64,000 nt of DNA from DASXTC01 sp036505635 (GTDB lineage: Bacteria > Acidobacteriota > Polarisedimenticolia > JACPZX01 > DASXTC01). Under the pieces are notes generated by a model, which searched no databases, was not told the DNA's origin, and was given only the letters and a program-made list of their open reading frames with translations. The position numbers and the translations under genes are program-made. The stretch is from assembly GCA_036505635.1 (NCBI GenBank), contig DASXTC010000059.1:1-64000 (forward strand), in the 5' to 3' direction. Of the stretch, positions 1 to 8,044 are shown one piece after another; positions within the stretch are counted from its first letter, which is position 1, and the number at the start of each line of letters is the position of its first letter.

Positions 1-780
1 CGGCAGTCGCCGCAGGGCGGCACGACGCTCCTCTCACGGATCGCGGCAGCGGTCGAGCAGATCCGCCAGCTGAAGTTCCGCAGAGAGGTGAAGCCGGATG
101 TCCTCACAGACGAGCAGCTGTCTGCGCGCGTCGAGCAGCAGTTCCGCAAGGACAATCCGCGCGCGGAGGTCGACCAGGACGACGCCGTCCTCACAGCGCT
201 CGGCCTCTTAGGCCCCCGCGACGACCTGTATGACATCCTGCTCGGCGTCCAGCGCGAGCAGGTCGCCGGGTACTACGACACCGACAAGAAGGTGCTCGTC
301 GTGGGCGGCGGGGATACCGCGATGGAGGAGGCCACCTTCCTCACGAAGTTCGCCTCGAAGGTGACGGTGATTCACCGGCGCGACAAGCTGCGCGCGTCGA
401 AGATCATGCAGGACAAGGCGTTCAAGAACCCGAAGATCGCGTTCATCTGGGACAGCGCGGTGGAGGAGGTGTCGGGCGGGGAGACGGTGACCGGCGTCAG
501 GCTGCGCAATCTCAAGACGGGCGCGGTGACAGACCTTGCCTGCACGGGGCTCTTCATCGCCATCGGCCACGAGCCGAACACGAAGCTGTTCAAGGGGAAG
601 CTCGAGATGGACCCGGTTGGCTACCTCAAGGTTCAACCCAACTGCACGAAGACCTCCGTGCCGGGCGTCTTCGCCGCAGGCGACGTCGCCGACAGCCGGT
701 ATCGCCAGGCGGTCACCGCCGCCGGGACCGGCTGCATGGCGGCCCTCGACGCCGAGCGTTTTCTCGAGTCGGGGGAGTGA
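1..780 (+). CDS. Chimeric ORF: unknown N-terminal fragment joined to C-terminal thioredoxin reductase
   Basis: The frame is open at the left edge, so the 5' end is missing. From about codon 99 (near position 295) the protein is clearly the C-terminal two thirds of thioredoxin reductase: NADPH-binding GGGDTAMEEA, the HRRD loop, and the FAD-domain signature GVFAAGDVAD near the end. The N-terminal FAD domain and the redox CxxC that should precede it are absent. Instead there are about 95 residues ending in QVAGYYDTDKK, which resemble a family of putative secreted metalloproteins (from memory). The switch occurs where both families could read KKVLVV, which suggests recombination at microhomology or a misassembly. 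As it stands it cannot work as a thioredoxin reductase. Confidence 0.8.
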   Translation, partial: RQSPQGGTTLLSRIAAAVEQIRQLKFRREVKPDVLTDEQLSARVEQQFRKDNPRAEVDQDDAVLTALGLLGPRDDLYDILLGVQREQVAGYYDTDKKVLVVGGGDTAMEEATFLTKFASKVTVIHRRDKLRASKIMQDKAFKNPKIAFIWDSAVEEVSGGETVTGVRLRNLKTGAVTDLACTGLFIAIGHEPNTKLFKGKLEMDPVGYLKVQPNCTKTSVPGVFAAGDVADSRYRQAVTAAGTGCMAALDAERFLESGE

Positions 781-2225
781 GAGAACGCTCGGGTCTGCTC
801 TTCGCGAGCATGGTCCTCGGCGTCCTGTACGCGGGGATGATCGTCGCGCTTCCCGCCGGCGGCTTCTCCCAGCCCGAGGAAGGGACCCGGTGGCTGCAGG
901 CCGACTCGCTGTGGCGCCACGCATGGAGAACGCTGTCGATCGATCCGCCCGGCGGCGATCTCGATCCGGACGGGGAATTCGCTCCCGATCCGTTCGTGCG
1001 AACGGTCGCCGGCTTGAGGCCCCCCTTCCCGGTTGGTTTCCCCCTCCTGGCCAGCCTGCCCTGGGCGCTCATCGGGCCGCGCGGCGCGTGGTTGATCCCC
1101 GCGGCCGCCGCGATCCTGTGCGTGTCGGCCGGAGCGCGCCTCGCCCGAACCGTGGTCCCGGAGGGATGGAGCGCGCCCGCCGGCATCGTGATCGTGGCGG
1201 CGACACCTCTGGTCCTGCATGGCGCGATGCTCCGGGAGGAAACCCTCGGGGCGCTGCTGGCAATTGCCGCCCTGATTGCGGTCCTGTCGGGCCGAGCCCT
1301 GCTCTCGGGTTTACTGATGGGCCTCGCCGCGGCCATCTGCTCTTCCTGTGCCCCGCTCATCCCGGCAGTCGTGATCGCGGGGATGGTCGCCTGGGGCGCG
1401 CGGGACTTCACGCGGCGGTCTCTCGCTCTGGTGGCCGGCGCGGGGGCGGTCATGGCCCCGTGGGCCATCAATCATCGCCTCGTTTTCGGATCCTGGCTGG
1501 CCACCGGGGAAGGAGGGAGCGCGGCCCTGACGGCGGCCGCGGTCCTGGCCGCGCTGCTGGTCCTGGCGATGGAGATGCTGCCGGGCCTTCGGCCCGACCC
1601 GCGCCGGCGATTCCTCGTCTGGGGCGCCTCACTCTGGATCGCGGGGGCCTCGGTCCTGCCGGGAGGAGGCCAGGGCTCCGGTTGGGTGCCGGCGAGCCTG
1701 GCTCCCGCGTCGGGCGCCCTGATCCTCGCGCTGGTCGCTTCGGCCCATGCCCGATGGTTCCTGCCCGGCGGGCGTGCCCTCGCGGCGCTGGTCGGCGTCG
1801 CGGTGGGCCTGGGTCTGGCCGCGCAGGGAGTCGGATTGCGCCGTATGGCCGGCGAGCGGACCTATAATGCCGCGGTGCTGGAGAGGGTGCGAGAGGGGGT
1901 GCCGCAGGGGGGCGTCATCCTGAGCGACCTGCCCGGAATGGCCTCCCTCCTGGCCACGTTGCGCCCGACGATGCCGGCCCTCTACGTGCGGCGCGGGACC
2001 GACCTCGACTCGCTGTCGGCCAGGATCGAGGCGGCCGGAAGATCCACCGCCTGGGTCGTGCGGGAGCGATCGCGGCAACGCGAAGGGAATGGACCCGCGG
2101 CCACGAAGGCCGGCGAGCGGTTCGCCCGGGAAGAGCAGCTCGAGCTCGGCGGCGGCCTCGTCCTGGTCCGATTCGAGCATGAGGCGGGCGTGCGAGGCTT
2201 CATGATGACGCCGCGGGGGGACTGA
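777..2225 (+). CDS. Polytopic membrane protein, glycosyltransferase-like, unknown function
   Basis: The 482-residue protein starts at a GTG that overlaps the preceding stop (GTGA), so it is translationally coupled to the thioredoxin-reductase-like ORF. It has an N-terminal hydrophobic segment, then a loop with several Asp/Pro residues, then about eight more hydrophobic helices separated by Arg-rich turns, and a soluble C-terminal tail of about 120 residues. The layout recalls dolichol-phosphate-mannose/ArnT-type membrane glycosyltransferases, with acidic residues in the first extramembrane loop, but no diagnostic motif is visible. I do not assign a substrate. Confidence 0.7.
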   Translation: MRERSGLLFASMVLGVLYAGMIVALPAGGFSQPEEGTRWLQADSLWRHAWRTLSIDPPGGDLDPDGEFAPDPFVRTVAGLRPPFPVGFPLLASLPWALIGPRGAWLIPAAAAILCVSAGARLARTVVPEGWSAPAGIVIVAATPLVLHGAMLREETLGALLAIAALIAVLSGRALLSGLLMGLAAAICSSCAPLIPAVVIAGMVAWGARDFTRRSLALVAGAGAVMAPWAINHRLVFGSWLATGEGGSAALTAAAVLAALLVLAMEMLPGLRPDPRRRFLVWGASLWIAGASVLPGGGQGSGWVPASLAPASGALILALVASAHARWFLPGGRALAALVGVAVGLGLAAQGVGLRRMAGERTYNAAVLERVREGVPQGGVILSDLPGMASLLATLRPTMPALYVRRGTDLDSLSARIEAAGRSTAWVVRERSRQREGNGPAATKAGERFAREEQLELGGGLVLVRFEHEAGVRGFMMTPRGD

Positions 2226-2226
2226 G

Positions 2227-2649
2227 ATGAGGAGGGGACTGGTGCTGGCCCTGATCGCGTCGGCCGCCTGCGGCGCCAGGCCTTTCGACCAGGTCGGGAT
2301 CACCGCGGTCGAGCTGCGCTCCGCTCCGAAGCTGGAGTTCCTCCGAGCGCGGGTGGGGATGAAGTTCCTCGAGGTGCGCTTCGAGTTCGAGAACAGAGGC
2401 GGGGAGCCGCTCACCCTCAAGGCGCTCGATTTCTCACTGCGCGACTCCGCCGGCCGGCTCTACCCCTACAGCGCCCAGGTGCTCGACATGGGACAGCCGC
2501 GCGGAACGGTGGAGGCCACCCTGGAGCCCGGGCAGCGCGCGTCAGGTTCGGTCGTCTTTCAGGTCCCCGCGGACGCCGTCCCGGGGTCGCTGATCTACAG
2601 GCGGGAGGTCGAAGGGGGCCTCTCGATCAGGCTGGGAAGCTCAGGCTGA
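2227..2649 (+). CDS. Small secreted lipoprotein, DUF4352-like fold
   Basis: This 140-residue protein begins one base after the previous stop. It has a short signal peptide ending in a lipobox-like ASAAC, which would place a lipid anchor on that cysteine. The remainder alternates hydrophobic and polar residues as a beta sandwich does: a central FENRGGEPLTL segment and a LEPGQRASGSVVFQVP segment match the style of DUF4352/telomeric-repeat-like immunoglobulin-fold lipoproteins. Its last nine bases overlap the end of the convergent methyltransferase gene. The specific role is unknown. Confidence 0.7.
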   Translation: MRRGLVLALIASAACGARPFDQVGITAVELRSAPKLEFLRARVGMKFLEVRFEFENRGGEPLTLKALDFSLRDSAGRLYPYSAQVLDMGQPRGTVEATLEPGQRASGSVVFQVPADAVPGSLIYRREVEGGLSIRLGSSG

Positions 2650-3291
2650 GACCCTCAGGCTGACGGTCACTCCGTCGCGGATCGGGATCAGGGTCGTCAC
2701 GAAATCGGAGGCCTCGCGGAGCCGGCGGGAGAGCTCCAGTATCCCCGCCGTCTCCTCGTCGGCGGGCTCGGTCTGCAGAACCTTGCCGAACCAGAGCATG
2801 TTGTCGCAGATGAGCAGACCGCCGACCCGCAGCGCGCGCCTGGCGAGCGGCAGGACGTCGGGATACTGCTCCTTGTCGATGTCGTTGAAGAGGATGTCGA
2901 ACGGGAGGTTGTCGCCGCGGGCGATCTCGCGGTCGAGGATCTCGCGGGCATCCCCCACCTCGAACCGGACGCGCACGGCCACGCCGGCCTCAGTGAGGTA
3001 CTCGCGCGCGAGCTTGGAGTTGTCGGCCGAGCCCTCCGTGTGGACGACGAAGCCCCCTTCCCCGACCGCTCGGGCGAACCACAGCGTCGAGTAGCCGAAT
3101 CCGGAGCCCATCTCGAAGACCTTGCGGGCCCCGATGGAGCGCGCCAGCACCGAGCAGAGGTTCCCCACGAGGGGGCCGATGATGGGAAACCGCCGCTCCG
3201 CGCCGAGCTTCTCCATTGCGGAGCGGACCGGGTCGGTGGCGGGGAGGAGCCCCCTCATGTGCTCTTCGATCGCGGGTTCAATGATTTTCAT
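2641..3291 (-). CDS. SAM-dependent O-methyltransferase (catechol-O-methyltransferase type)
   Basis: Class I methyltransferase of the family-3 O-methyltransferase group, which methylates catechol-like hydroxyls using a divalent metal. The SAM-binding motif EMGSGFGYSTLWFA, the acidic end of the second strand (HTEGS), the metal/substrate region LFNDIDKEQYPD, and CDNMLWFGKV are all visible in the expected order. Length is about 216 residues, normal for the family. I place the start at the ATG beginning MKIIEPAI; a GTG 21 bases upstream is also possible and neither has a well-spaced ribosome binding site. It lies downstream of the peroxiredoxin gene on the same strand. Confidence 0.88.
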   Translation of the reverse strand: MKIIEPAIEEHMRGLLPATDPVRSAMEKLGAERRFPIIGPLVGNLCSVLARSIGARKVFEMGSGFGYSTLWFARAVGEGGFVVHTEGSADNSKLAREYLTEAGVAVRVRFEVGDAREILDREIARGDNLPFDILFNDIDKEQYPDVLPLARRALRVGGLLICDNMLWFGKVLQTEPADEETAGILELSRRLREASDFVTTLIPIRDGVTVSLRVSA

Positions 3292-3327
3292 GACGGCTCG
3301 GTGACTCTCCACCTTCCATGGCGACCG

Positions 3328-3792
3328 TCAGCCCAGCTTCCCGAGCTCGGCGAGGACGACGTTGTTGTCAGGCTGCATCTTGAGCTCGTGAACCTGCGAG
3401 AAGCGAACGACCCCCCGTCTGTCGATGATGAACAGCGCCCGCTCGGAGAATCCCTGTTCCCGCAGGATGCCGTACTTCTTCGACACGTCACCATGGGGGT
3501 AGAAGTCGGCCAGCACGGGGTAGTTGATACCCCCCATCTGCTCGGTCCACGCCTTGTGGGCCGGGACGCTGTCCACCGAGACGGCCAGCACCTGCGTGCC
3601 GAGGTCATCGAACTTCTTCAGATCATCGCGGTACGAGGGGATCTGGCACGAGCAGACCGGCGTGAAGGCCAGCGGGAAAAACGCCAGCAGGACGTTCTTC
3701 TTTCCGCGGAGGTCCGACAGCTTCACCTCTTTGCCGTCCTGATCCTTGAGCGTGAAGTCGGGTGCGATCTCCCCGACCTGGGGAATGGCCAT
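3328..3792 (-). CDS. Peroxiredoxin (AhpC/TSA, AhpE/BCP-like)
   Basis: Thiol peroxidase that reduces hydrogen peroxide and organic peroxides. The start at MAIPQVGEIAPDFTL fits the family. The active-site PxxxTxxC appears as PLAFTPVC, followed after one residue by a second cysteine (VCSC), so a vicinal resolving cysteine is possible. The FxxD strand VLAVSVDSV and the C-terminal RALFIIDRRGVVRF are typical. At 154 residues it is a compact peroxiredoxin. It sits between folA and the O-methyltransferase, all leftward, with an 86-base gap on the folA side. Confidence 0.93.
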   Translation of the reverse strand: MAIPQVGEIAPDFTLKDQDGKEVKLSDLRGKKNVLLAFFPLAFTPVCSCQIPSYRDDLKKFDDLGTQVLAVSVDSVPAHKAWTEQMGGINYPVLADFYPHGDVSKKYGILREQGFSERALFIIDRRGVVRFSQVHELKMQPDNNVVLAELGKLG

Positions 3793-3878
3793 GGATGGAC
3801 TCCTAACGTGACGGTTGACGATTGCTGGAAGATGAGCGATCACTTTAGTCGTAACGGGAGGCGCGAGTCAAGACGGCC

Positions 3879-4361
3879 TCAGATCCTTTCGTAGGTCGCG
3901 AACGAGTGGGCGGGAGCGTTGCCCGCCGCGGGACGGTGTTCCTCACGCGCGAGGCGCCATCGCGCGTAATCGAGGGTCGGAAAGAAGGCGTCCCCCTCGT
4001 ACTCCGCCTCGATCAGCGTCAGGTGGAGACGTTCGGCGATCGGAAGAGTCGCCTCGTAGATCTGCGCGCCTCCCGCCACGAAGACCTCCTCCTCGCCGCG
4101 CGCGAGCTCGAGCGCCTCCTCGATCGAATGGGCGATGATCACGCCGTCTGGGGCGTAATCCGGCCGGCGCGTCACCACCACGGTCGTCCGTCCCGGCAGT
4201 GGGCGTCCGATCGACTCGAACGTGCGGCGTCCCATGATGAGCCAGCGGCCCATGGTGATCTGCTTGAAGTGTCTGAGGTCGTCCGGTAGATGCCACGGGA
4301 TGGCGCCGGCCCGGCCGATGACGCGGTTGCGCGCCATCGCCGCGATGAGCGACAGCCTCAT
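3879..4361 (-). CDS. folA: Dihydrofolate reductase
   Basis: NADPH-dependent reduction of dihydrofolate to tetrahydrofolate. The 160-residue protein has the family signatures in order: SLIAAMARNRVIG, the substrate loop IPWHLPDDLRHFKQIT with its conserved acidic residue, MGRRTFESIGRPLPGR, and the NADPH-binding FVAGGAQIY. The ATG overlaps the thyA stop as ATGA, so the two are co-translated. That pairing is functional, because ThyA generates the dihydrofolate that FolA recycles. Confidence 0.97.
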   Translation of the reverse strand: MRLSLIAAMARNRVIGRAGAIPWHLPDDLRHFKQITMGRWLIMGRRTFESIGRPLPGRTTVVVTRRPDYAPDGVIIAHSIEEALELARGEEEVFVAGGAQIYEATLPIAERLHLTLIEAEYEGDAFFPTLDYARWRLAREEHRPAAGNAPAHSFATYERI

Positions 4362-5152
4362 ACGGCGATGGGGGCCCTGATCGCAGGGTGCGGGTCGTAC
4401 CCCGACAGGGTGAAATCGTCGTACGTGAAGTCCAGGATCGACGTCACCTTCGGGTCGAGCTTCATGGAGGGGAGGGGACGCGGCTCGCGCGCGAGCTGGA
4501 GGCGGGCCTGGTCGAGGTGGTTGAGGTACAGGTGGGCGTCGCCCAGGGTGTGGATGAACTCCGCCGGCCTGAGATCGCACACCTGCGCCACCATCAGGGT
4601 CAGCAGGGCGTAGGAGGCGATGTTGAACGGAACTCCGAGAAAGACATCGGCGCTGCGCTGGTAGAGCTGGCACGAGAGGCTCCCCTGAGCCACGTAGAAC
4701 TGGAAGAGGACGTGACACGGGGGAAGCTTCATCCGATCCACTTCGGCCACGTTCCAGGCGCTGACTATGTGGCGCCGCGAGTCGGGGTCGCGTCGGATCC
4801 GGTCGATCACCAGGGAGATCTGATCGATCGCGCCCCCGTCGCGGGAGGGCCACGAGCGCCACTGGTGCCCGTAGACTGGCCCGAGATCGCCGCGCTCGTC
4901 CGCCCATTCGTCCCAGATGGTGACCCCGTTGTCCCTCAGGTATTTGACGTTGGTCTCGCCGGAGAGGAACCAGAGCAGCTCGTGGATGATCGACTTGAGG
5001 TGCAGCTTCTTGGTCGTCAGAAGCGGGAACCCCTCGCGCAGGTCGAAGCGCATCTGGTGGCCGAAGACGCTGAGGGTCCCCGTGCCGGTCCGATCCCCCT
5101 TGCTGACCCCGCGATCCATGATGTGACGCAGGAGATCAAGATACGGCCGCAT
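4358..5152 (-). CDS. thyA: Thymidylate synthase
   Basis: Converts dUMP to dTMP with methylenetetrahydrofolate. I chose the start MRPYLDLL, which gives 264 residues, the classic length of the E. coli enzyme. The catalytic cysteine lies in LPPCHVLFQFYV, and DRTGTGTLSVFGHQMRF, QLYQRSADVFLGVPFNIASY and GDAHLYLNH are all present. It is followed by folA with a four-base overlap and lies 30 bases downstream of the amidase stop. Confidence 0.97.
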   Translation of the reverse strand: MRPYLDLLRHIMDRGVSKGDRTGTGTLSVFGHQMRFDLREGFPLLTTKKLHLKSIIHELLWFLSGETNVKYLRDNGVTIWDEWADERGDLGPVYGHQWRSWPSRDGGAIDQISLVIDRIRRDPDSRRHIVSAWNVAEVDRMKLPPCHVLFQFYVAQGSLSCQLYQRSADVFLGVPFNIASYALLTLMVAQVCDLRPAEFIHTLGDAHLYLNHLDQARLQLAREPRPLPSMKLDPKVTSILDFTYDDFTLSGYDPHPAIRAPIAV

Positions 5153-5182
5153 GACGGGAAGTCTAGCACGGCGCAAAGGCGT

Positions 5183-6931
5183 TCAGACCTTCAGCGGCGG
5201 CCGCTTCAGATGGTAGTCGGTGGCCTGCTGGTAGGAGCGCGAGAGCGCGAGCAGCTCCGCCTCGCCGAAGAGCCTCCCGTTGAACGTGATGCTCGTGGGC
5301 GTTCCGTCCTTCGTGCGGAAACCGTTGGGGAGCACGACGCTCGGATGTCCGGTGAGGTTCGTCAGACCCAGATTGCCGCCGGCCCAGCTGGGCGCGACGT
5401 ACAGATCGATCCCCGTCATGAGCTCATCCATCTCCTGCATCACGAGCGTCCGGAGCCGGTTGGCTCGCAGGTACTCGACGGCGGGGATCAGGTGACCCTG
5501 ACGGAAGACGTTGGGCCAGGCGTCGGCCGTCTGGCGCACCATCGTGTCGTCCTTGCCGTCGCGCGTGAGCTCGTCGAAGGAGGCCGCCGCCTCGGCGGCG
5601 AGGATAATCAGCAGCGAGCCGACGGGATACTTTTCGGGCAGCTTGATCGGCACAAGCTCGTGGCCCATGTCTCGCAGCGTCTGCAAGGTCCTCTTGTCGT
5701 ACTCCATCCACTCGAGCTGGCCGGCCTTCTCCTCCTCGGTGTCGGCGAACTTCGTGCGGTCCAGGTCGAAGGCCGCCTCCACGAAGCCGATCTTGAGCGT
5801 CTTGAGATCGCGACGGACGGGCCAGTCGAACGGCCGGTCCACCGCCGTCGGATCGTGACCGTCCGAGCCGTGAATCGCTCCGAACACGAGCGCGCAGTCC
5901 TCCACCGAGCGCGCGATGGGGCCGATCTTGTCCATGCTCCAGCAGAGCGCCATGACTCCGTGCCTGCTGACCCGCCCGAACGTCGGACGGAGCCCCGTCG
6001 TGCCGCAGACCGTGCAGGGGGATACGATGCTTCCGAGCGTTTCGGTGCCGATGGCGAACCCGACCAGCCCCGCGGCTGTCGCCGATGCCGAGCCGGCGGA
6101 CGAGCCGCTCGACCCCTCATCGGTCTTCCACGGATTCTTCGTCGTGCCGCCGAACCAGACGTCCCCCCACGCCAGCTCGCCCACCGAGGTCTTGGCCACC
6201 AGCACCGCGCCGGCCTCCTCCAGACGCGTGGCCACCGTCGCCGTCTCCGGCCGGATCTGGTCCTTGAAGGGGACCGAACCCCAGGTGGTCTTGTAGCCGG
6301 ACACCGCGATGAGATCCTTGGCGCCCCAGGGGACCCCGTGCAGCGGCCCACGCCAGCGCCCGGCGGCGATCTCGCGATCGGCCGCCTCGGCCTGCCGGAG
6401 CGCCAGGTCCTGAGTCAGGGTGATGACGCACTTGAGAGCCGGGTCGAACCGTCCGAGGCGATCCAGGTAGAGCCGCGTGAGCTCCACCGACGAGACCTTG
6501 CGGGCACGCAGCAGCGAGGCCAGCTCGGAGAGTGGCGCGAAGGCCAGGTCATCGTCACCGGCGGGTCGGGGCTTCTCGGCCGCGGGGATCATCTCGACCG
6601 TGCCGCGAGGCCACGGCCCCCCCTCGCCGGTGGAGGGCCGAGCCTCGAAACGCAGCGCGGGAGGGACTGAGTTGTCGAGGGGAACCGCGCGGGTTTTCGC
6701 GTAGTCCTCGACGTCGTCCTCGACGTTCTTGAGCATCAGCTTGCGATCGGCATCGGTGAACTGAAGGCCCGAGAGCCACTCCGCGTTTCGGATCATCCGA
6801 GTGGTGACCTTCGCCTTGCCCTCCTGGGCGGCGGCAAGCGCGCCGCCGAACAACGCAGAACCCGCTCCCGCGGCCGAGAGCGTCTTGAGCACCTCGCGAC
6901 GCGGCCATCCTCTCCTGGGCTCATCCTTCAT
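5183..6931 (-). CDS. Tat-exported amidase-signature hydrolase
   Basis: Amide hydrolase of the amidase-signature family, probably periplasmic or envelope-facing. The ATG at 6931 has a strong upstream GGAGGAG and opens a twin-arginine signal (RREVLKTLSAAGAGSALFGG). Counting from it, the Ser-cisSer-Lys triad is in place: Lys205 in PWGAKD, cis-Ser277 in GSSGSSAGS and nucleophile Ser301 in ETLGSIVSP. The 582-residue length includes about 130 N-terminal residues before the core domain. The substrate is not predictable; such enzymes act on nitriles' amides, peptide amides or carbamates. It lies upstream of thyA on the same strand. Confidence 0.9.
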   Translation of the reverse strand: MKDEPRRGWPRREVLKTLSAAGAGSALFGGALAAAQEGKAKVTTRMIRNAEWLSGLQFTDADRKLMLKNVEDDVEDYAKTRAVPLDNSVPPALRFEARPSTGEGGPWPRGTVEMIPAAEKPRPAGDDDLAFAPLSELASLLRARKVSSVELTRLYLDRLGRFDPALKCVITLTQDLALRQAEAADREIAAGRWRGPLHGVPWGAKDLIAVSGYKTTWGSVPFKDQIRPETATVATRLEEAGAVLVAKTSVGELAWGDVWFGGTTKNPWKTDEGSSGSSAGSASATAAGLVGFAIGTETLGSIVSPCTVCGTTGLRPTFGRVSRHGVMALCWSMDKIGPIARSVEDCALVFGAIHGSDGHDPTAVDRPFDWPVRRDLKTLKIGFVEAAFDLDRTKFADTEEEKAGQLEWMEYDKRTLQTLRDMGHELVPIKLPEKYPVGSLLIILAAEAAASFDELTRDGKDDTMVRQTADAWPNVFRQGHLIPAVEYLRANRLRTLVMQEMDELMTGIDLYVAPSWAGGNLGLTNLTGHPSVVLPNGFRTKDGTPTSITFNGRLFGEAELLALSRSYQQATDYHLKRPPLKV

Positions 6932-6949
6932 CTCGGGCTCCTCCGAAGC

Positions 6950-6969
6950 GCCGGGCCGTCCGGCCCGGC
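6950..6969. repeat. Perfect GC hairpin upstream of the amidase start
   Basis: An 8-base stem (GCCGGGCC / GGCCCGGC) closes a 4-base loop. It lies 18 bases upstream of the amidase start codon, so on that transcript it would be a leader hairpin placed just before the ribosome binding site. No T-run follows, so it is not a convincing terminator. Confidence 0.5.
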
Positions 6970-7173
6970 CGCTCATTAGAGATTGTTTGGAGGGGGGCCG
7001 TCAACCCCTAAGAGTGCGTCCGAGTCATGGCTCGGCCCAGGTCATTACTCGGACACACTAGACCTCTGCCCCGCGAACGCCCGGCTACGATCTCGATGAG
7101 GGAGAGCGGTTCCCTCACCTTGACACGATTCTGATATGATGCGTGCTCCGAGCAGCCCGGGAGCCCGACCGTC

Positions 7174-8028
7174 TTGAGCACGCACCGCACGATCCGCTTC
7201 GGCCACAGTCCCGACCCGGACGATGCCTTCATGTACTTCCCGCTCGGCGAAGGGCGCGTGGACACCGAGGGGCTCGTCTTCGCGCAGGTGCTCGAGGACA
7301 TCGAGGGCCTCAACCGCCGTGCGCTCAACGGTGAGCTCGAGACGACGGCCGCCTCGGTGCACGCGATGGCCTGGCTGTCCGACCGCTACTCGATCCTGCC
7401 GTGCGGCGCCAGCATGGGGGACGGCTACGGCCCGATCGTGGTGGCCCGAGAGCCGGTGGACATCGCGCGGCTCGCCTCCATGACCATCGCCGTGCCGGGG
7501 CTGATGACCTCGGCCTACCTCGCGCTGCGCCTCGCCATCGGCGAGTTCGACCACATCGTCGTCCCCTTCGACAGGATCCTGAGCTCGGTCGCCTCGGGCG
7601 AGGCCGGCGCCGGTCTCCTGATCCACGAAGGGCAGCTCACCTGGGCGCGGGAGGGGATGCACAGGGTGATCGACCTGGGCCTCTGGTGGAGGGAGACGTC
7701 CGGCGGGCTTCCTCTGCCGCTGGGGGTCAACGTGGTCCGCCGCGATCTTGGTGGAGAGACGATGACCGCGATCGGCCGGGCGTTGCGGCGCGCCATCGAC
7801 TACTCGCTGGATCGCCGCGACGAGGCGCTGGCCTACGCCGGCCGCTTCGCCCGCGGGCTCCAGGGCGATCTGACCGATCGGTTCGTGGCGATGTACGTCA
7901 ACGAGCTGACTCGTGAGATGGGGGAGAGAGGACGCGAGGCGATCCGCCTCTTCCTCTCGGAAGGACGCCGCCTCGGCGTCATCGATCCCTCGGCTCCCGC
8001 GGCCGAGCCCTCCTTCATGACGCTCTGA
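7174..8028 (+). CDS. mqnD: 1,4-dihydroxy-6-naphthoate synthase-type enzyme (futalosine menaquinone pathway)
   Basis: A periplasmic-binding-protein-fold enzyme of the MqnA/MqnD group. The N-terminal GHSPDPDDAFMYFPL is the MqnD/COG2107-type signature. MqnD converts cyclic dehypoxanthine futalosine, the product of MqnC, to 1,4-dihydroxy-6-naphthoate. The length of 284 residues is normal. The start is a TTG, and the 242 bases upstream are intergenic and divergent from the amidase. mqnC and mqnE occur elsewhere in this window, so most of the pathway is present though dispersed. Confusion with MqnA is possible but less likely given the SPDPDDAF motif. Confidence 0.87.
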   Translation: MSTHRTIRFGHSPDPDDAFMYFPLGEGRVDTEGLVFAQVLEDIEGLNRRALNGELETTAASVHAMAWLSDRYSILPCGASMGDGYGPIVVAREPVDIARLASMTIAVPGLMTSAYLALRLAIGEFDHIVVPFDRILSSVASGEAGAGLLIHEGQLTWAREGMHRVIDLGLWWRETSGGLPLPLGVNVVRRDLGGETMTAIGRALRRAIDYSLDRRDEALAYAGRFARGLQGDLTDRFVAMYVNELTREMGERGREAIRLFLSEGRRLGVIDPSAPAAEPSFMTL

Positions 8029-8044
8029 CCGGAGAGGCGGGACG

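Noticed and set aside
7120..7140. TTGACA followed by TATGAT before mqnD as a promoter
   Set aside because: The two boxes are only nine bases apart, too close for a sigma-70 promoter.
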